DNA of 6,635 bases from Bacteriovorax stolpii. GTDB taxonomy: Bacteria > Bdellovibrionota > Bacteriovoracia > Bacteriovoracales > Bacteriovoracaceae. Position 1 is the first letter of the stretch. The number at the start of each line of letters is the position of its first letter. The notes under the pieces were generated by a model. The model had not been told where the DNA came from. It saw only the letters and a list, made by a program, of their open reading frames with translations, and searched no databases. A program made the translations under genes and the position numbers. Of the stretch, positions 5,516 to 6,635 are shown one piece after another. The DNA lies in contig CAMAYW010000138.1 in assembly GCA_945862475.1 (NCBI GenBank), positions 1 through 6,635 on the forward strand, written 5' to 3'.

Positions 5516-6469
5516 ATGGTGAAAACAATTATTATAAATACCTTTAAAATCCTTGTTGCTGCAAGCTTGATCTACTGGCTCGTCTCATCAGGGAAACTCG
5601 ATTTTGAACTACTTAAGAAATTAAAAGATCACCCATTGGCGGTACTCTTCGCCTGTTGTCTGAGTATTTTTAATTTTGTGATTATCTCCCTACGCTGGAA
5701 AACGATCTTGAAGGCGAGATCCCAAGTTCCTCTCCCCATGACTGGTTTATTGAAAATTACCTGGATTGGGCAATTTTTTAGCTCTGTTCTCCCTGGAAGT
5801 GTCAGTGGTGATCTCGTGAAAATGCTCTATGTGCAGAAATTTGATCCCTCTTTTTCTAAAAAATTTGTTCTTGCTTCTATCTTAATTGATAGAGTGATGG
5901 GGCTTTGTGGTCTCATTCTTTTGGTAGGGATTAGTTCTCTTGTTTTTGGAGAAAAAATCAGTCAAAACTCTCCAGCGATGATTCCTCTCTTGAATTTTAA
6001 CTATCTCCTAATGCTTATTGTGGTGATATCATTTCTCATTTTTTTCTTTTTTCATCACTGGATTAATGGCGTTTTTCAAAAATTACAAAAGATTGGTCCT
6101 GTTCATTTTATGAATAAGATCATTAATCTCTGGGATGATCTCGTCACGATTAAACATCAAATGCTGAAGGCGATTTTACTCTCTATAGGTGTTCAGTTTA
6201 TAGGGGTTCTTATTTTTTGGTCACTTATTCAGCCCTTCGTTCAACACCATATGAATTTTATTCAGGCGCTTGCCTTTATTCCTATTGGATTAATGACTCT
6301 GGCGCTACCGGTCGCCCCTTCGGGACTAGGTGTTGGACATGCTATTTTTCAGAAATTATTTGAGCTCTCCGCCATTACCAATGGGGCTTCGCTCTTTAAT
6401 CTATACTTCGTAGTTTGCCTTGTGGTGAACGTGTTCGGAGTGATCCCCTACCTAACGTCGAAAAGGTAG
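5516..6469 (+). CDS. YbhN/AglD-like integral membrane protein (LPG synthase TM-region family)
   Basis: Polytopic inner-membrane protein of 317 residues from the family that includes YbhN, AglD and the flippase half of MprF. Hydrophobic segments are visible near 7-24, 41-59, 118-143, 161-180, 219-240, 249-270 and 296-314. Conserved family blocks: SLRWKTIL (58-65), GQFFSSVLPGSVSGDLVK (85-102), DRVMGL (125-130) and LPVAPSGLGVGHAIF (264-278). The soluble lysyltransferase domain of MprF is absent, so it does not aminoacylate lipids; lipid or glycolipid translocation is a reasonable inference from the family. ATG 5516 is the first start in frame; no Shine-Dalgarno precedes it. The last codons (SKR and TAG) lie within the first copy of the 14-bp tandem repeat. 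Divergent from the Nit amidase; nothing else links it to a pathway here. Confidence 0.85.
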   Translation: MVKTIIINTFKILVAASLIYWLVSSGKLDFELLKKLKDHPLAVLFACCLSIFNFVIISLRWKTILKARSQVPLPMTGLLKITWIGQFFSSVLPGSVSGDLVKMLYVQKFDPSFSKKFVLASILIDRVMGLCGLILLVGISSLVFGEKISQNSPAMIPLLNFNYLLMLIVVISFLIFFFFHHWINGVFQKLQKIGPVHFMNKIINLWDDLVTIKHQMLKAILLSIGVQFIGVLIFWSLIQPFVQHHMNFIQALAFIPIGLMTLALPVAPSGLGVGHAIFQKLFELSAITNGASLFNLYFVVCLVVNVFGVIPYLTSKR

Positions 6470-6486
6470 CGTCGAAAAGGTAGCGT
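6456..6486 (+). repeat. 14-bp tandem direct repeat (2.2 copies) across the YbhN-like stop codon
   Basis: The unit CGTCGAAAAGGTAG occurs at 6456-6469 and 6470-6483, with a further CGT at 6484-6486. The first copy encodes the last residues and the TAG stop; the second lies just outside the gene, so the duplication does not change the protein. A 12-bp inverted copy follows at 6488-6499. Confidence 0.95.
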
Positions 6487-6499
6487 ATACCTTTTCGAC
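6471..6499. terminator. 12-bp perfect stem-loop between convergent genes, possible bidirectional terminator
   Basis: Arms GTCGAAAAGGTA (6471-6482) and TACCTTTTCGAC (6488-6499) enclose a 5-nt loop GCGTA. The hairpin starts 2 nt after the YbhN-like stop and ends 3 nt before the stop of the opposing gene, where a shared terminator would sit. Neither strand has a T-run directly after the stem, so it is not a classical intrinsic terminator; mRNA 3' end protection or a replication-slippage palindrome are alternatives. The first repeat copy (6457-6468) can pair with the same 3' arm using a 19-nt loop. Confidence 0.5.
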
Positions 6500-6501
6500 A
6501 A

Positions 6502-6528
6502 CTAGCTAAAAATAAAGATTTTAGCTGG
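6502..6528. other. Second stem-loop, overlapping the 3' end of the minus-strand gene
   Basis: AGCTAAAA (6504-6511) pairs with TTTTAGCT (6519-6526) around a 7-nt loop; a T-G and a C-G pair extend it to 6502 and 6528. It lies within the final codons of the partial minus-strand gene, so it may reflect coding sequence. With the preceding hairpin it forms two adjacent hairpins downstream of the YbhN-like gene. Confidence 0.4.
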
Positions 6529-6635
6529 GTCGATGTGGGAGTAGTGCATGGCCTTAGTCTTGAGTGCCTCAAGATGAAGAAGAAAATTTAATTCATCTTC
6601 AAAACTATTAAGCTTTCTAACTTTTTTAGATTGTT
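6502..6635 (-). CDS. Unrecognised protein, C-terminal 43 codons (5' part outside window)
   Basis: A minus-strand frame is open from the right edge to a TAG at 6504-6502, giving 43 residues. The start of the visible part is basic (QSKKVRKLNSFEDE), followed by a helix-like leucine-rich stretch (NFLLHLEALKTKAMHY) and an ending SHIDPAKIFIFS. The other two minus-strand frames are closed within this stretch (stops near the edge and about 45 nt in), and the composition looks coding. I do not recognise the family and assign no function. It is convergent with the YbhN-like gene, with 32 bp between stops, nearly all occupied by the hairpin. Confidence 0.55.
   Translation of the reverse strand, partial: QSKKVRKLNSFEDELNFLLHLEALKTKAMHYSHIDPAKIFIFS

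Noticed and set aside
5490..5522. Ten-codon ORF before the YbhN-like gene as a leader peptide
   Set aside because: It has no ribosome-binding site and no regulatory codon runs, and its start lies within the likely promoter region.
6456..6499. CRISPR-like or mobile-element end
   Set aside because: The repeats are short, directly adjacent without spacers, and there is no transposase or target-site duplication.

Overview
The window looks like chromosomal DNA from a Gram-negative bacterium of moderate to low GC (roughly 40% by eye). An MsbA-type lipid A flippase and a GmhB-type heptose phosphatase imply lipopolysaccharide, and a BamE-like periplasmic domain implies an outer membrane. The style (short, densely packed genes on both strands, weak or absent Shine-Dalgarno sequences at several starts) would fit the Bdellovibrionota/Oligoflexia or a similar group, but this is inference only. 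I see no phage, plasmid, IS, CRISPR or RNA genes.

Layout. 1-1390 (minus): 5' three quarters of an msbA-like ABC exporter gene, cut by the left edge before the signature motif and Walker B. 1425-1937 (plus): a GmhB-like HAD phosphatase, divergent from msbA across only 34 bp. Its catalytic N-terminus is in frame only if translation starts at an ATT codon preceded by a well-placed GGAGG. 3632-1923 (minus): a two-gene unit of a very small Ski2/Hel308-like SF2 helicase followed 3 nt later by recO, whose 3' end overlaps gmhB by 15 bp. 3633-3885: about 250 bp with no confident gene, holding short coding-like frames on the minus strand. 3886-4656 (plus): a membrane-anchored BamE/SmpA-like protein and an Nfu-type Fe-S carrier, 12 nt apart. 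5459-4659 (minus): a Nit-type amidase, convergent with nfu with a 2-bp gap. 5516-6469 (plus): a YbhN/AglD-like multispanning membrane protein, divergent from the amidase. 6456-6528: a 14-bp tandem repeat followed by an inverted copy that forms a 12-bp hairpin, then a second hairpin. 6502-6635 (minus): the C-terminal 43 codons of an unrecognised protein.

Themes. Envelope lipid work (msbA, gmhB, the YbhN-like gene, perhaps the BamE-like gene) is interleaved with DNA repair (helicase-recO), Fe-S maturation (nfu) and metabolite repair (amidase). Most of this is ordinary housekeeping. The points most worth a second look are the ATT-initiated gmhB, the minimal helicase coupled to recO with its odd upstream region, and the repeat/hairpin cluster at the right end. 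I do not see convincing evidence for a wholly new system.
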